In this document: positions 1 through 8,548 of the stretch, in pieces | How the letters are laid out: every line of letters starts with the position of its first letter | Numbering within the stretch: position 1 is the stretch's first letter | Source: Kluyvera intermedia | GTDB taxonomy: Bacteria; Pseudomonadota; Gammaproteobacteria; Enterobacterales; Enterobacteriaceae | Assembly (NCBI RefSeq): GCF_034424175.1 | Contig: NZ_CP139986.1 | Span: 2,976,001 to 3,040,000, forward strand | Reading direction: 5' to 3' | DNA: 64,000 nucleotides | The notes under the pieces: model-generated | Told to the model about the DNA's origin: nothing | Seen by the model: only the letters and a program-made list of their open reading frames with translations | Databases searched by the model: none | Program-made: the position numbers and the translations under genes

Positions 1-561
1 AGCGCGCTAACGCTTGACGACGTCCAGCAGCGTTTTACCGAACAACCGGTGGTTCGCGCCCACTTCGCGCAAAGCCGCACGATCAAGGATCTGCCGCAGC
101 CGCTGCTGTCTCAGGGCAACATGTTGATCGCCCGCGATCGAGGTTTGCTGTGGGATCAAACCGCCCCTTTCCCGATGCAGTTACTGCTCGACGACAAGCG
201 GATGGTACAGGCCGTCAATGGTCAGCCACCGCAAACCATCACCGCGGATAACAATCCGCAGATGTTCCAGTTTAATCATTTGCTGCGCGCGCTCTTTCAG
301 GCTGACCGTAAAGTGCTGGAACAGAACTTCCGCGTGGAGTTTGCCGACAAAGGCGAAGGTCGCTGGACGCTGCGTCTGACGCCGACCACCACGCCGCTGG
401 ATAAAATTTTTGCCACCATTGATCTGGCGGGAAAAACCTATCTGGAGACGATTCAACTCAACGATAAACAGGGCGACCGCACCGATATCACCCTTTCCCA
501 ACACCAATTGACGCCCGCACAGCTGACCGATGACGAACGCCAACGTTTTGCCGCCCAGTAA
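1..561 (+). CDS. LolA-like outer-membrane lipoprotein carrier, 5' end cut by window edge
   Basis: The frame is open from base 1 to the TAA at 559-561 (186 residues seen), so the N-terminus and signal peptide lie outside the window. The sequence has the LolA-type pattern: a stretch on maturing or reducing substrate, 'GLLWDQTAPFP', then beta-strand-rich segments with 'RWTLRLTPTTTPLDKIFATIDL'. LolA-fold proteins carry hydrophobic or lipidated cargo across the periplasm. In aryl-polyene clusters such a gene sits just before an MMPL exporter, as here, and presumably helps move the polyene lipid outward (inference). Its 3' end overlaps the exporter gene by 32 bases, which suggests translational coupling. 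This is not the housekeeping lolA, whose neighbours are different. Confidence 0.8.
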   Translation, partial: SALTLDDVQQRFTEQPVVRAHFAQSRTIKDLPQPLLSQGNMLIARDRGLLWDQTAPFPMQLLLDDKRMVQAVNGQPPQTITADNNPQMFQFNHLLRALFQADRKVLEQNFRVEFADKGEGRWTLRLTPTTTPLDKIFATIDLAGKTYLETIQLNDKQGDRTDITLSQHQLTPAQLTDDERQRFAAQ

Positions 562-2845
562 GCGCCCCGCGCTGTTATGGGCTATTGCCTGCCTGCTGAT
601 GCTGGGCGTGTTGCTGACGCTGCTGCCACAGGCGCGGCTGAACAGTAGCGTGCTGGCGATGCTGCCTAAACAAACGTTGGGCGCCATTCCGCCGAGCCTT
701 AACGACGGATTTATGCAGCGCCTCGACCGTCAGATGGTCTGGCTGGTCAGCCCCGGGAAACAGCCGGATCCGACGGTCGCCCGCGACTGGCTGACGCTAC
801 TGCAAAAATCGCAGGCGCTGGCAGAAGTGAAAGGCCCAATGGATGCGGAAAGCCAACAGGCCTGGGGCACTTTCTTCTGGCAGCACCGCAACGGGTTAGT
901 TGACGATGTCACCCGCACCCGTCTGCAAAACGGCGGCGAGGCACAGGCGCAGTGGATCCTCTCCCAGCTTTATTCTGCCTTCTCCGGGGTCAGCGGCAAG
1001 GAGTTGCAAAACGATCCGCTGATGCTGATGCGGGGATCGCAGTTGGCGATGGCGAAAAATGGTCAGCGCCTGCGCTTGATGGACGGCTGGCTGGTGACCC
1101 AGGACCAGCAGGGTAACTACTGGTATCTGCTGCACGGCGAGCTAGCCGGTTCGTCGTTTGATATGCAGCAAACGCACACGCTGGTGACCACCCTCGGCAC
1201 CCTTGAAAAGACGCTCAAATCGCACCATCCGCACGCTCAGCTACTCTCTCGCGGTACGGCGTTCTATAGCGATTACGCCAGCCAGCAGGCCAAACGGGAT
1301 ATCTCCACCCTCGGCGTTGCCACCCTGCTGGGGGTGATTTTGCTGATTGTGGCAGTGTTCCGCTCACTGCGCCCGCTGCTGCTGTGCGTGCTGTCGATTG
1401 GCACCGGCGCGCTGGCGGGTACGGTGGTGACGCTGTTGGTATTTGGCGAACTGCATCTGATGACGCTGGTGATGAGCATGAGCATTATCGGCATTTCCGC
1501 CGACTATACGCTCTACTATCTGACGGAACGAATGGTGCATGGCGAGGCAACATCACCATGGCAAAGCCTGACTAAAGTGCGCAACGCCCTACTGCTGGCG
1601 CTGCTCACCACCGTGGCTGCGTACCTGATTTTGATGCTCGCGCCCTTCCCCAGCATCCGCCAAATGGCGCTGTTCGCCGCCGTTGGCCTGAGCGCCTCCT
1701 GCCTGACGGTGATTTTCTGGCATCCGTGGCTGTGTCGTGGCCTGCCGGTGCGCCCGGTTCCGGCGATGGTGCTGATGCTGCGCTGGCTTGCCGCCTGGCG
1801 ACGCAATAAAAAGCTTTCCGTGGGCCTACCGGTGGCGCTGGCGCTGTTCTCACTGGCGGGGCTTGCTACGCTGCGGGTGGACGATGATATTTCGCAGCTC
1901 CAGGCACTGCCTCAGCACATTCTGGCGCAGGAAAAAGCGATTACTGCATTGACCGGGCAAAGCGTCGATCAGAAGTGGTTTGTGGTATACGGCAAGTCTG
2001 CACAGCAAACGCTGGCGCGGCTGGAACGGTTTACCCCCGCGCTGGAACAGGCGAAAAAAGAGGGATGGCTCGGCGGGTATCGCACCATTCCATTGAATTC
2101 ACTCGCCCGCCAGCAGCAAGATTTAGCGTTACTGAAAAATGCTGCTCCTGCGGTGGCTAAAGCGTTACAAAACGCCGGAATAACAACGATAAATCCTGAC
2201 CTCAGCGCCATGCCGGTGACGGTCGATGACTGGCTTGCCAGCCCGGCCAGCGAAGGCTGGCGGCTGCTGTGGCTCACCCTGGCCGATGGCGAAAGCGGCG
2301 TGCTGGTACCGGCTGAAGCGGTGAAAAACAGTGCTGCATTAAACGCGCTCAGCACGAAATACACCGGCGTCGCGTGGGTGGATCGTAAGAGCAGCTTCGA
2401 CGAACTGTTCGCGCTGTATCGCCATATCCTCACCGGCCTGCTGTTGGTAGCGCTGGCGGTGATTGCCTGCGGCGCAGTCGTGCGTCTGGGCTGGCGCAAA
2501 GGATTAATCAGCCTGGTTCCTTCAGTGTTATCGCTAGGCTGCGGGCTGGCGGTACTGTCACTTGGCGGTCATACGGTCAACCTGTTCTCGCTGCTGGCGC
2601 TGGTGCTGGTGCTTGGGATTGGCATTAACTACACGCTATTTTTCAGCAATCCGCGCGGGACGCCATTAACCTCATTTTTAGCGATTACGCTGGCAATGCT
2701 GACCACCTTGTTGACCCTCGGCATGCTGGTTTTCAGCGCCACCCAGGCCATCAGCAGTTTTGGCATTGTGCTGGTCAGCGGCATTTTCACCGCCTTCCTG
2801 CTGTCACCGCTGGCGATGCCCGGTAAAAAGAGAAAAAAACGATGA
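530..2845 (+). CDS. MMPL/RND-family exporter of the aryl-polyene cluster
   Basis: This 771-residue inner-membrane protein has an N-terminal anchor at about residues 14-31, a large periplasmic loop, a first helix bundle (about 255-400), a second large periplasmic loop, and a second bundle (about 635-765) ending in a very basic tail (GKKRKKR). The two halves carry the paired RND/MMPL signatures 'GISADYTLYYLTERM' and 'GIGINYTLFF'. MMPL transporters use the proton gradient to export lipidic products. Position between a LolA-like carrier and a lipoprotein suggests export of the finished aryl-polyene lipid. The ATG at 530 lies inside the preceding gene, and the stop overlaps the next ATG by four bases (ATGA), so the genes form one tightly coupled operon. 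Confidence 0.85.
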   Translation: MTNANVLPPSKRPALLWAIACLLMLGVLLTLLPQARLNSSVLAMLPKQTLGAIPPSLNDGFMQRLDRQMVWLVSPGKQPDPTVARDWLTLLQKSQALAEVKGPMDAESQQAWGTFFWQHRNGLVDDVTRTRLQNGGEAQAQWILSQLYSAFSGVSGKELQNDPLMLMRGSQLAMAKNGQRLRLMDGWLVTQDQQGNYWYLLHGELAGSSFDMQQTHTLVTTLGTLEKTLKSHHPHAQLLSRGTAFYSDYASQQAKRDISTLGVATLLGVILLIVAVFRSLRPLLLCVLSIGTGALAGTVVTLLVFGELHLMTLVMSMSIIGISADYTLYYLTERMVHGEATSPWQSLTKVRNALLLALLTTVAAYLILMLAPFPSIRQMALFAAVGLSASCLTVIFWHPWLCRGLPVRPVPAMVLMLRWLAAWRRNKKLSVGLPVALALFSLAGLATLRVDDDISQLQALPQHILAQEKAITALTGQSVDQKWFVVYGKSAQQTLARLERFTPALEQAKKEGWLGGYRTIPLNSLARQQQDLALLKNAAPAVAKALQNAGITTINPDLSAMPVTVDDWLASPASEGWRLLWLTLADGESGVLVPAEAVKNSAALNALSTKYTGVAWVDRKSSFDELFALYRHILTGLLLVALAVIACGAVVRLGWRKGLISLVPSVLSLGCGLAVLSLGGHTVNLFSLLALVLVLGIGINYTLFFSNPRGTPLTSFLAITLAMLTTLLTLGMLVFSATQAISSFGIVLVSGIFTAFLLSPLAMPGKKRKKR

Positions 2846-3516
2846 GTAAATCGATACTTCGTGGGTTGAGTAGCCTTTTGCCGGATGGCGGCGTTGCCTT
2901 ATCCGGCCTACGCCAGCACATCAATTGTAGGCCGGATAAGCGCAGCGCCATCCGGCGGTGTCTGCTGGTTGCCACGTTGCTGCTAGCCGGTTGTAGCCAT
3001 TCGCAGCCGGAACAAAAAGGTCGCCCACAGGCGTGGCTGGAGCCAGGCGCACGGGTCACGCTACCGGCGCCGGGCATCTCTCCGACGGTCAGTTCCCAGC
3101 AGCTTCTTACCGGCAGTTTTAACGGCAAAACGCAGTCGCTGCTGGTGATGCTCAATGCCGACGATAAGAAACTCACCCTGGCCGGGCTGTCATCCGTCGG
3201 TATCCGCCTGTTCCTTGTGACCTACGATGAAAAAGGGCTGCACGCCGAACAATCGATCGTGGTGCCGCAACTGCCGCCAGCCAGCCAGGTGCTGGCAGAC
3301 GTGATGCTCAGCCACTGGCCGATTAGCGCCTGGCAGCCACAGTTACCGAAGGACTGGGCGCTCACCGACCGTGGCGACAAGCGCGAACTGCGCAATGCCC
3401 GCGGCAAACTGGTCACCGAAATCACCTATCTGAACCGTAAAGGCAAGCGCGAGCCCATCAGCATCGAACAGCACGTGTTTAAATACCACATCACCATTCA
3501 ATATCTGGGTGACTGA
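2842..3516 (+). CDS. DUF3261-type lipoprotein of the aryl-polyene cluster, with REP-derived N-terminus
   Basis: This 224-codon frame has a clear lipobox (LLLAG-C, Cys at residue 51), so the mature protein is probably a lipid-anchored envelope protein of about 174 residues. Small lipoproteins of this kind accompany the exporter and LolA-like carrier in aryl-polyene clusters; the precise role is unknown. The odd feature is the N-terminus. A lipoprotein signal normally places the lipobox 16-25 residues from Met, but here residues 13-39 are encoded by a REP/BIME element (2879-2956) lying in the coding sequence with no stop in this frame. The ATG at 2842 overlaps the exporter stop. I see no ATG or clearly spaced GTG/TTG between the repeat and the hydrophobic core, so either the long form is made or a rare start (CTG) is used. 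Confidence 0.7.
   Translation: MSKSILRGLSSLLPDGGVALSGLRQHINCRPDKRSAIRRCLLVATLLLAGCSHSQPEQKGRPQAWLEPGARVTLPAPGISPTVSSQQLLTGSFNGKTQSLLVMLNADDKKLTLAGLSSVGIRLFLVTYDEKGLHAEQSIVVPQLPPASQVLADVMLSHWPISAWQPQLPKDWALTDRGDKRELRNARGKLVTEITYLNRKGKREPISIEQHVFKYHITIQYLGD
2879..2956. repeat. REP/BIME pair inside a lipoprotein gene
   Basis: Two REP units face each other: 2879-2911 (begins TGCCGGATGGCGGCG, ends TTATCCGGCCTAC) and the inverted 2927-2956 (begins GTAGGCCGGATAAGC, ends CGCCATCCGGC). REPs are normally intergenic. This one lies in the signal-peptide region of the gene at 2842-3516 and keeps its frame open. Confidence 0.9.
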
Positions 3517-3517
3517 G

Positions 3518-4687
3518 ATGATCTACATTTCTGCCGTTGGCATGATTAACGCGCTGGGCAACAACCAGGATGAGATTGCCGCCAACCTGACGCGCGGCGA
3601 AGCCCCCGGAATGCGTCCGCGCACCGGCTGGCTTCAGGGCCACCCGCACGCAGTATTAGCCGGTGTGGATGGCGAACTGCCGACGATCCCCGATGAATTT
3701 AGCGCCCACCGTTCACGCAATAATCAACTGCTGCTGGCGGCACTGGCGCAAATCCAGCCGCAGGTGGATGACGCTATTGCACAATTTGGTCGCGATCGCG
3801 TTGCGATCGTGCTCGGCACCAGCACCTCCGGGCTGGACGAAGGTGACGCGCATGTTGATCTCACGCTTAACGGCAATACGAGCAGCGCCTGGCAGTATCC
3901 GCAACAGGAGCTGGGCGACCCGTCGCGCTTTCTCAGCCACTGGCTGGCATTAGATGGCCCAGCATTTACGCTCTCTACTGCCTGCTCCTCCAGCGCTCGC
4001 GCGATCATGAGCGGACGCCGCCTGATTGAATCCGGGCTGGCGGACGTAGCGATTGTCGGCGGGGCGGACACGCTCAGCCGGATGCCCATCAACGGCTTTC
4101 ACAGCCTGGAGTCGCTCTCGCTGACGCGCTGCCAGCCATTCGGCCGCGACCGCTGCGGCATTACCATCGGCGAAGGGGCTGCGCTGATGCTGCTGACCCG
4201 CGAGCCGCAGCCAATTGCGCTGCTGGGCGTCGGTGAATCCAGCGATGCATACCATATTTCGGCCCCGCATCCGCAGGGTGAAGGGGCGATTCGCGCCATT
4301 CAGCAGGCGCTGAACGACGCAGGAGTCACCCCGGATCAGGTGGGCTATATCAATCTGCACGGCACCGCCACGCCGCTGAATGACCAGATCGAATCCCATG
4401 TGGTGAGCGAGCTGTTTGGCGAGCGCGTGCCATGCAGCTCTACCAAGCACTTGACCGGACACACGCTGGGTGCCGCGGGGATTACTGAAGCCGCCATCAG
4501 CATGCTGATTTTGCAGCGAAACCTGCCGCTGCCGCCGCAGGATTTTAGCACCTCGCCGCGCGATGAAACGCTGCCCGCCTGCGGGATCATCGCGTGCACG
4601 CAGCCGTTGGCGCGCCCGGTTATCCTGTCCAACTCATTTGCCTTTGGCGGCAATAACGCCAGCATCCTGCTCGGGAGAATGTCATGA
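3518..4687 (+). CDS. apeO: beta-ketoacyl-ACP synthase (FabF-like), aryl-polyene cluster
   Basis: A 389-residue thiolase-fold ketosynthase with the full Cys-His-His triad: Cys156 in 'STACSSS', His281 in 'LHGTATPLND', and His315 in 'KHLTGHTLGAAG'. It should condense malonyl-ACP units onto the growing aryl-polyene chain; in characterised clusters one such ketosynthase pairs with a chain-length factor encoded elsewhere in the cluster, outside this window. I chose the ATG at 3518, directly after the upstream stop, giving 'MIYISAVGM'; a GTG at 3509 would add three residues. Its end overlaps the next gene by four bases. The symbol follows the published ape gene order (O-P-Q-R) by position and domain type; function as a ketosynthase is firm, the exact orthology less so. 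Confidence 0.82.
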   Translation: MIYISAVGMINALGNNQDEIAANLTRGEAPGMRPRTGWLQGHPHAVLAGVDGELPTIPDEFSAHRSRNNQLLLAALAQIQPQVDDAIAQFGRDRVAIVLGTSTSGLDEGDAHVDLTLNGNTSSAWQYPQQELGDPSRFLSHWLALDGPAFTLSTACSSSARAIMSGRRLIESGLADVAIVGGADTLSRMPINGFHSLESLSLTRCQPFGRDRCGITIGEGAALMLLTREPQPIALLGVGESSDAYHISAPHPQGEGAIRAIQQALNDAGVTPDQVGYINLHGTATPLNDQIESHVVSELFGERVPCSSTKHLTGHTLGAAGITEAAISMLILQRNLPLPPQDFSTSPRDETLPACGIIACTQPLARPVILSNSFAFGGNNASILLGRMS

Positions 4688-5160
4688 GCTGTTATTTAAC
4701 ACCCGGTGATTATCTGCCGCACGATGCACCGATGCTGCTGCTGGAAGAGGTAATAAGCGTGACGGACGACACCGCCACCTGTCGCGTCACGGTATCGCCC
4801 GATGGCGTATTGGCTCCGTTTCTCGATGCCCAGGGCAATCTGCCCGCTTGGTTCGCCCTTGAACTGATGGCGCAAACCGTGGGCGTATGGTCAGGCTGGC
4901 ACCGCGTTGCACATCAACAAGAGAGCCTTTCCCTAGGCATGGTGCTAGGTGCGCGTGAATTAGTCTGCGCGACAGGCAGGCTGGCTGGCGGGCTGACGCT
5001 ATCGATTACCGTCACATTGCTGATGCAGGACGCACGCTTCGGCAGCTTTGAATGCATCATCGAGGCCAACGGCGAGACGGTATCAAGCGGTCGCATAAAC
5101 ACTTTCCAACCCACATCGGAAGAACTTAACACCCTATTTCAACAAGGAGCGTCTGCATGA
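4684..5160 (+). CDS. apeP: hotdog-fold 3-hydroxyacyl-ACP dehydratase, aryl-polyene cluster
   Basis: A 158-residue single hotdog domain resembling FabZ/FabA-like dehydratases, with 'YLPHDAPMLLLEEV' at the N-terminus (the PHR/KPFLLVD-like substrate entrance), a helix region 'PAWFALELMAQTVGVWSGWH' and the C-terminal strands. It should dehydrate 3-hydroxyacyl-ACP intermediates without enoyl reduction, leaving the conjugated double bonds typical of polyenes. In characterised systems two dehydratases (ApeI and ApeP) work together, and the partner would lie upstream of this window. It overlaps both neighbours by four bases. Confidence 0.8.
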   Translation: MSCYLTPGDYLPHDAPMLLLEEVISVTDDTATCRVTVSPDGVLAPFLDAQGNLPAWFALELMAQTVGVWSGWHRVAHQQESLSLGMVLGARELVCATGRLAGGLTLSITVTLLMQDARFGSFECIIEANGETVSSGRINTFQPTSEELNTLFQQGASA

Positions 5161-5888
5161 GTCGTTCAGTTTTAGTGACCGGCGCCAGTAAGGGCATCGG
5201 TCGTGCCATCGCCTGCCAGCTGGCAGCGGATGGTTTTGTGGTCGGCGTCCATTATCACCAGGATGCCCAAGGGGCACAGCAGACGTTAGATTCCATCGTT
5301 GCCGCAGGCGGCGCGGGACGTTTACTGACGTTTGACGTCGGCAACCGCGAGCAATGCCGTGAGGTGCTGGCGCAAGATAACGATGCACACGGCGCGTGGT
5401 ACGGTATCGTCAGCAACGCCGGGATCACCCGCGACGCGGCCTTTCCGGCACTCAGCGACAACGACTGGGATGCGGTGATCCACACCAATCTCGACAGCTT
5501 CTACAATGTGATTCAGCCCTGCATGATGCCGATGATTAGCGCCCGCCAGGGTGGGCGAATTATCACCTTATCATCGGTTTCCGGCGTGATGGGTAATCGT
5601 GGCCAGGTCAATTACAGCGCCGCCAAGGCGGGCATTATCGGTGCCACCAAAGCGCTGGCAATTGAGCTGGCAAAACGCAAAATCACCGTCAACTGTATCG
5701 CACCGGGGCTTATCGACACCGGGATGATTGAGATGGAAGAGACTGCGCTCAAAGAAGCGATGTCGATAATCCCGATGAAACGAATGGGCCAGGCCGAGGA
5801 AGTGGCCGGGCTTGCCAGCTATTTGATGTCTGATATTGCAGGCTATGTCACCCGTCAGGTGATTTCTATCAATGGGGGAATGCTATGA
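5157..5888 (+). CDS. apeQ: 3-ketoacyl-ACP reductase (FabG-like SDR), aryl-polyene cluster
   Basis: A 243-residue classical short-chain dehydrogenase with the nucleotide motif 'TGASKGIG' (residues 8-15), 'SNAG' at 86-89, and the catalytic Ser140, Tyr153 and Lys157 at the expected spacing. It would reduce 3-ketoacyl-ACP with NADPH after each condensation, ahead of the dehydratase. The length equals housekeeping FabG, but the context (dehydratase before, ketosynthase after, four-base overlaps on both sides) assigns it to the polyene pathway. The housekeeping fabG normally sits with fabD and acpP. Confidence 0.85.
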   Translation: MSRSVLVTGASKGIGRAIACQLAADGFVVGVHYHQDAQGAQQTLDSIVAAGGAGRLLTFDVGNREQCREVLAQDNDAHGAWYGIVSNAGITRDAAFPALSDNDWDAVIHTNLDSFYNVIQPCMMPMISARQGGRIITLSSVSGVMGNRGQVNYSAAKAGIIGATKALAIELAKRKITVNCIAPGLIDTGMIEMEETALKEAMSIIPMKRMGQAEEVAGLASYLMSDIAGYVTRQVISINGGML

Positions 5889-7114
5889 CTCGCCGCGTAG
5901 TCATCACCGGCATGGGCGGCGTGACCGCTTTTGGTGAAAATTGGCAGGCGGTGTCTGCTCGGCTTCTGGCGTATGAAAATGCGGTGCGCCAGATGCCAGA
6001 ATGGCAGGTTTATGCGGGGCTGCACACGCTGCTCGGGGCTCCCATCGACGATTTCACCCTCCCGGAACACTATACCCGCAAGCGTATTCGCGCCATGGGC
6101 CGCGTCTCACGGCTGTCGACCCGCGCCACCGAACTGGCGCTGGAACAGGCCGGGCTTATCGGCGATGCGGTGCTGACCAACGGGGAAACCGGTATTGCCT
6201 ACGGTTCGTCAACCGGCAGCACCGATTCGGTGAGCGAGTTCGCCACCATGCTGACCGAAAAGCACACCAATAATATTACCGGCACCACTTATGTGCAGAT
6301 GATGCCGCACACTGCCGCCGTCAATACTGGCCTGTTCTTTGGTCTGCGGGGGCGAGTTATCCCTACCTCCAGCGCCTGCACCTCAGGCAGCCAGGCGATC
6401 GGTTACGCGTGGGAAGCCATTCGCCATGGTTATCAAACGGTGATGGTCGCAGGTGGTGCAGAAGAACTCTGCCCATCGGAGGCAGCGGTGTTTGATACCC
6501 TGTTCGCCACCAGCCAACGTAACGATGCTCCCAAAACCACCCCTGCCCCGTTCGATGTCAATCGTGACGGTTTGGTGATTGGTGAAGGTGCAGGCACGTT
6601 GATTCTGGAAGAGCTTGAGCACGCGAAAGCGCGCGGCGCGACCATTTACGGTGAGATTGTCGGTTTTGCGACCAACTGCGATGCGGCCCATATCACCCAA
6701 CCACAGCGCGAGACGATGCAAATTTGCATGGAACAGTCGCTGAAAATGGCGGGAATAAGCGCGCGGGACATCAGCTATATCTCCGCCCACGGCACGGCGA
6801 CCGAGCGCGGTGATATTGCGGAAAGTCAGGCTACCGCAGCGATTTACGGCGAAAGCGTGCCGATCTCCTCGCTGAAAAGTTATTTTGGTCACACGCTCGG
6901 TGCCTGCGGTGCGCTGGAAGCGTGGATGAGTTTGCAGATGATGCGCGAAGGCTGGTTTGCCCCGACGCTAAACCTGCAACAGCCGGATGGCAACTGCGGC
7001 GCACTGGATTACATCATGGGTGAAGCGCGCAAAATTGAGGGTGAGTTCCTGCAAAGCAATAACTTTGCTTTTGGCGGAATCAACACCTCAATAATCATTA
7101 AGCGCTGGCCGTAG
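5885..7114 (+). CDS. apeR: beta-ketoacyl-ACP synthase (FabF-like), aryl-polyene cluster
   Basis: A 409-residue ketosynthase with Cys165 ('SACTSGSQ'), His302 ('AHGTATERGD') and His336 ('KSYFGHTLGACG'), so all catalytic residues are present and it is not a chain-length factor. With the enzyme at 3518-4687 it makes two active ketosynthases in one operon; in characterised clusters the second acts as a homodimer, perhaps for early elongation steps. It overlaps the reductase gene by four bases and is followed one base later by the phosphopantetheinyl transferase gene. Confidence 0.83.
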   Translation: MTRRVVITGMGGVTAFGENWQAVSARLLAYENAVRQMPEWQVYAGLHTLLGAPIDDFTLPEHYTRKRIRAMGRVSRLSTRATELALEQAGLIGDAVLTNGETGIAYGSSTGSTDSVSEFATMLTEKHTNNITGTTYVQMMPHTAAVNTGLFFGLRGRVIPTSSACTSGSQAIGYAWEAIRHGYQTVMVAGGAEELCPSEAAVFDTLFATSQRNDAPKTTPAPFDVNRDGLVIGEGAGTLILEELEHAKARGATIYGEIVGFATNCDAAHITQPQRETMQICMEQSLKMAGISARDISYISAHGTATERGDIAESQATAAIYGESVPISSLKSYFGHTLGACGALEAWMSLQMMREGWFAPTLNLQQPDGNCGALDYIMGEARKIEGEFLQSNNFAFGGINTSIIIKRWP

Positions 7115-7115
7115 C

Positions 7116-7730
7116 ATGTATCGGCTGCTTTTGGGGAAAGTGTCGGAATTAAGCGCGCAGTCGCTGCCCTGCGCCTTAATCAAGCACGCCCCAGAGGGTG
7201 CCCGACGCGCACGCTGGCTGGCCGGTCGCGTGCTGCTTTCTTATGCCCTGTCACCGCTGCCGGAGATCGTCTACAGCGCACAGGGCAAACCGGCTTTCGC
7301 CGCTGGCCTGTCGCTTTGGTTCAACCTAAGCCATAGCGGTGACCATATTGCGCTCCTGCTGAGTGACGAAGGTGAAGTGGGATGTGATATTGAAGTCATA
7401 CGCCCGCGTAAAAACTGGCCCGCTTTGGTAGACAAGATTTTCAGCATGGGCGAACAGGCAGAAATCACCTGTGTCGGGGAAGAACAAAAGCTAACAAGCT
7501 TTTGGCAAATCTGGACACGTAAAGAGGCTATCATCAAGCAACGTGGGGGTAACGTCTGGGAAATGGCCTCGGTTGATAGCACACACTTTACCGACGGTTT
7601 TATCGCCCATTACCAGCGCGGTGCGCTGAGTCTTTCCCTCTGCACGCCTACGCCTTCTCCCCATATCGAGATTATTTTTGCGGCGGTAAACAATCAGGGC
7701 GAGTTGATGTTCACCCGCTCGCCCGATTAG
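7116..7730 (+). CDS. 4'-phosphopantetheinyl transferase (Sfp/AcpT type)
   Basis: A 204-residue transferase with the family signature: 'FNLSHSGD' (His73), 'VGCDIE' (Asp91, Glu93, metal ligands) and 'WTRKEAIIK' (Glu137). It moves the phosphopantetheine arm from CoA to carrier proteins, so it should activate the polyene acyl-carrier proteins, which lie outside this window. It starts one base after the apeR stop and is the last plus-strand gene; the next gene converges 15 bases later with no clear terminator hairpin between them. Confidence 0.85.
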   Translation: MYRLLLGKVSELSAQSLPCALIKHAPEGARRARWLAGRVLLSYALSPLPEIVYSAQGKPAFAAGLSLWFNLSHSGDHIALLLSDEGEVGCDIEVIRPRKNWPALVDKIFSMGEQAEITCVGEEQKLTSFWQIWTRKEAIIKQRGGNVWEMASVDSTHFTDGFIAHYQRGALSLSLCTPTPSPHIEIIFAAVNNQGELMFTRSPD

Positions 7731-7745
7731 CCCCCTTTCCGCACG

Positions 7746-8504
7746 CTACGGCCGTGGGCCAAACATGTCTATTAGCTGTTTCTCATCCGGCATGCCCACC
7801 ACCTGCTGTAGCTCATTACGTTCGTTCATGTAATAGATAGCTGGCGTGGCATTCGCCCCAAGAGAGTCCATCAGCGTTTGGTGATGTTGCAGGAGATTAA
7901 AGGTTTCCCGCGGCGTTGCACCATCAAAGCGCGGCAGTTTTTTCCCGCCCGATAACTCATATTCACGCCAGGCACTTACCGGATCAGGCGCATTAAGGAT
8001 CGCCGTGGCATTGCGCCCACTTTTCGGGTTTAAAAATGCCACCATCAGAGTATTAAGCTGCACCTTACCCGCAGCGACCCACGGCTGTGCCTCCGACCAG
8101 AATGCTTTACAGTACGGGCAGAACGGGTCGGCGAAGACGAACACTTTGCGCGGTGCAGTATCAGCGCCCTCTTTAAGCGGTTTGGTCTTGTTGAGGGTCT
8201 GCCACATTTCCCGGCCAAGGGGGATGTAAATCTGTTGGGTGAAATAGCCTTCGCTGAGGTTTTTCCCCTTATCGTCATATAAATAGCCCGAGATTACGTG
8301 TTTACCGTCTGGGGTTAAAAACAGATTTACCCCCATATCCTGGTACTGACCGACCCAGCTTTTCACGCCGCCGGGCGCCTCAACGGGTTTCAGATTGGTG
8401 ATATTTTGCTGCTCGCCAAAGCGTTTAACGATATCGGGAATGGTGTCCTGAGCGGAGGCCAGAACGGGTACCATCAATAGAGCAGATAAAAGAATACGTT
8501 TCAT
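7746..8504 (-). CDS. dsbG: periplasmic thiol:disulfide isomerase/reductase, DsbG family
   Basis: A 252-residue DsbG/DsbC-type protein: signal peptide MKRILLSALLMVPVLASA, an N-terminal dimerisation domain containing 'QYQDMGVNLFLTPDGKHVISGYLYDDKG', then a thioredoxin fold with Cys129-Pro-Tyr-Cys132 ('ADPFCPYC') and the cis-proline loop 'ANATPAIYYM'. It resembles E. coli DsbG along the full length, including the DsbG-type CPYC. DsbG keeps single cysteines reduced or reshuffles disulfides and needs a DsbD-like electron donor. Here it follows scsC by 44 bases on the same strand, so ScsB is the obvious donor. In Salmonella the last scs gene is scsD, a smaller TlpA-like protein. AGAGG lies five bases before the ATG. 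Confidence 0.85.
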   Translation of the reverse strand: MKRILLSALLMVPVLASAQDTIPDIVKRFGEQQNITNLKPVEAPGGVKSWVGQYQDMGVNLFLTPDGKHVISGYLYDDKGKNLSEGYFTQQIYIPLGREMWQTLNKTKPLKEGADTAPRKVFVFADPFCPYCKAFWSEAQPWVAAGKVQLNTLMVAFLNPKSGRNATAILNAPDPVSAWREYELSGGKKLPRFDGATPRETFNLLQHHQTLMDSLGANATPAIYYMNERNELQQVVGMPDEKQLIDMFGPRP

Positions 8505-8548
8505 CGTCGCCTCTTGTTAGACGGGGGATCGCTCCCCCGAATGCCGGT

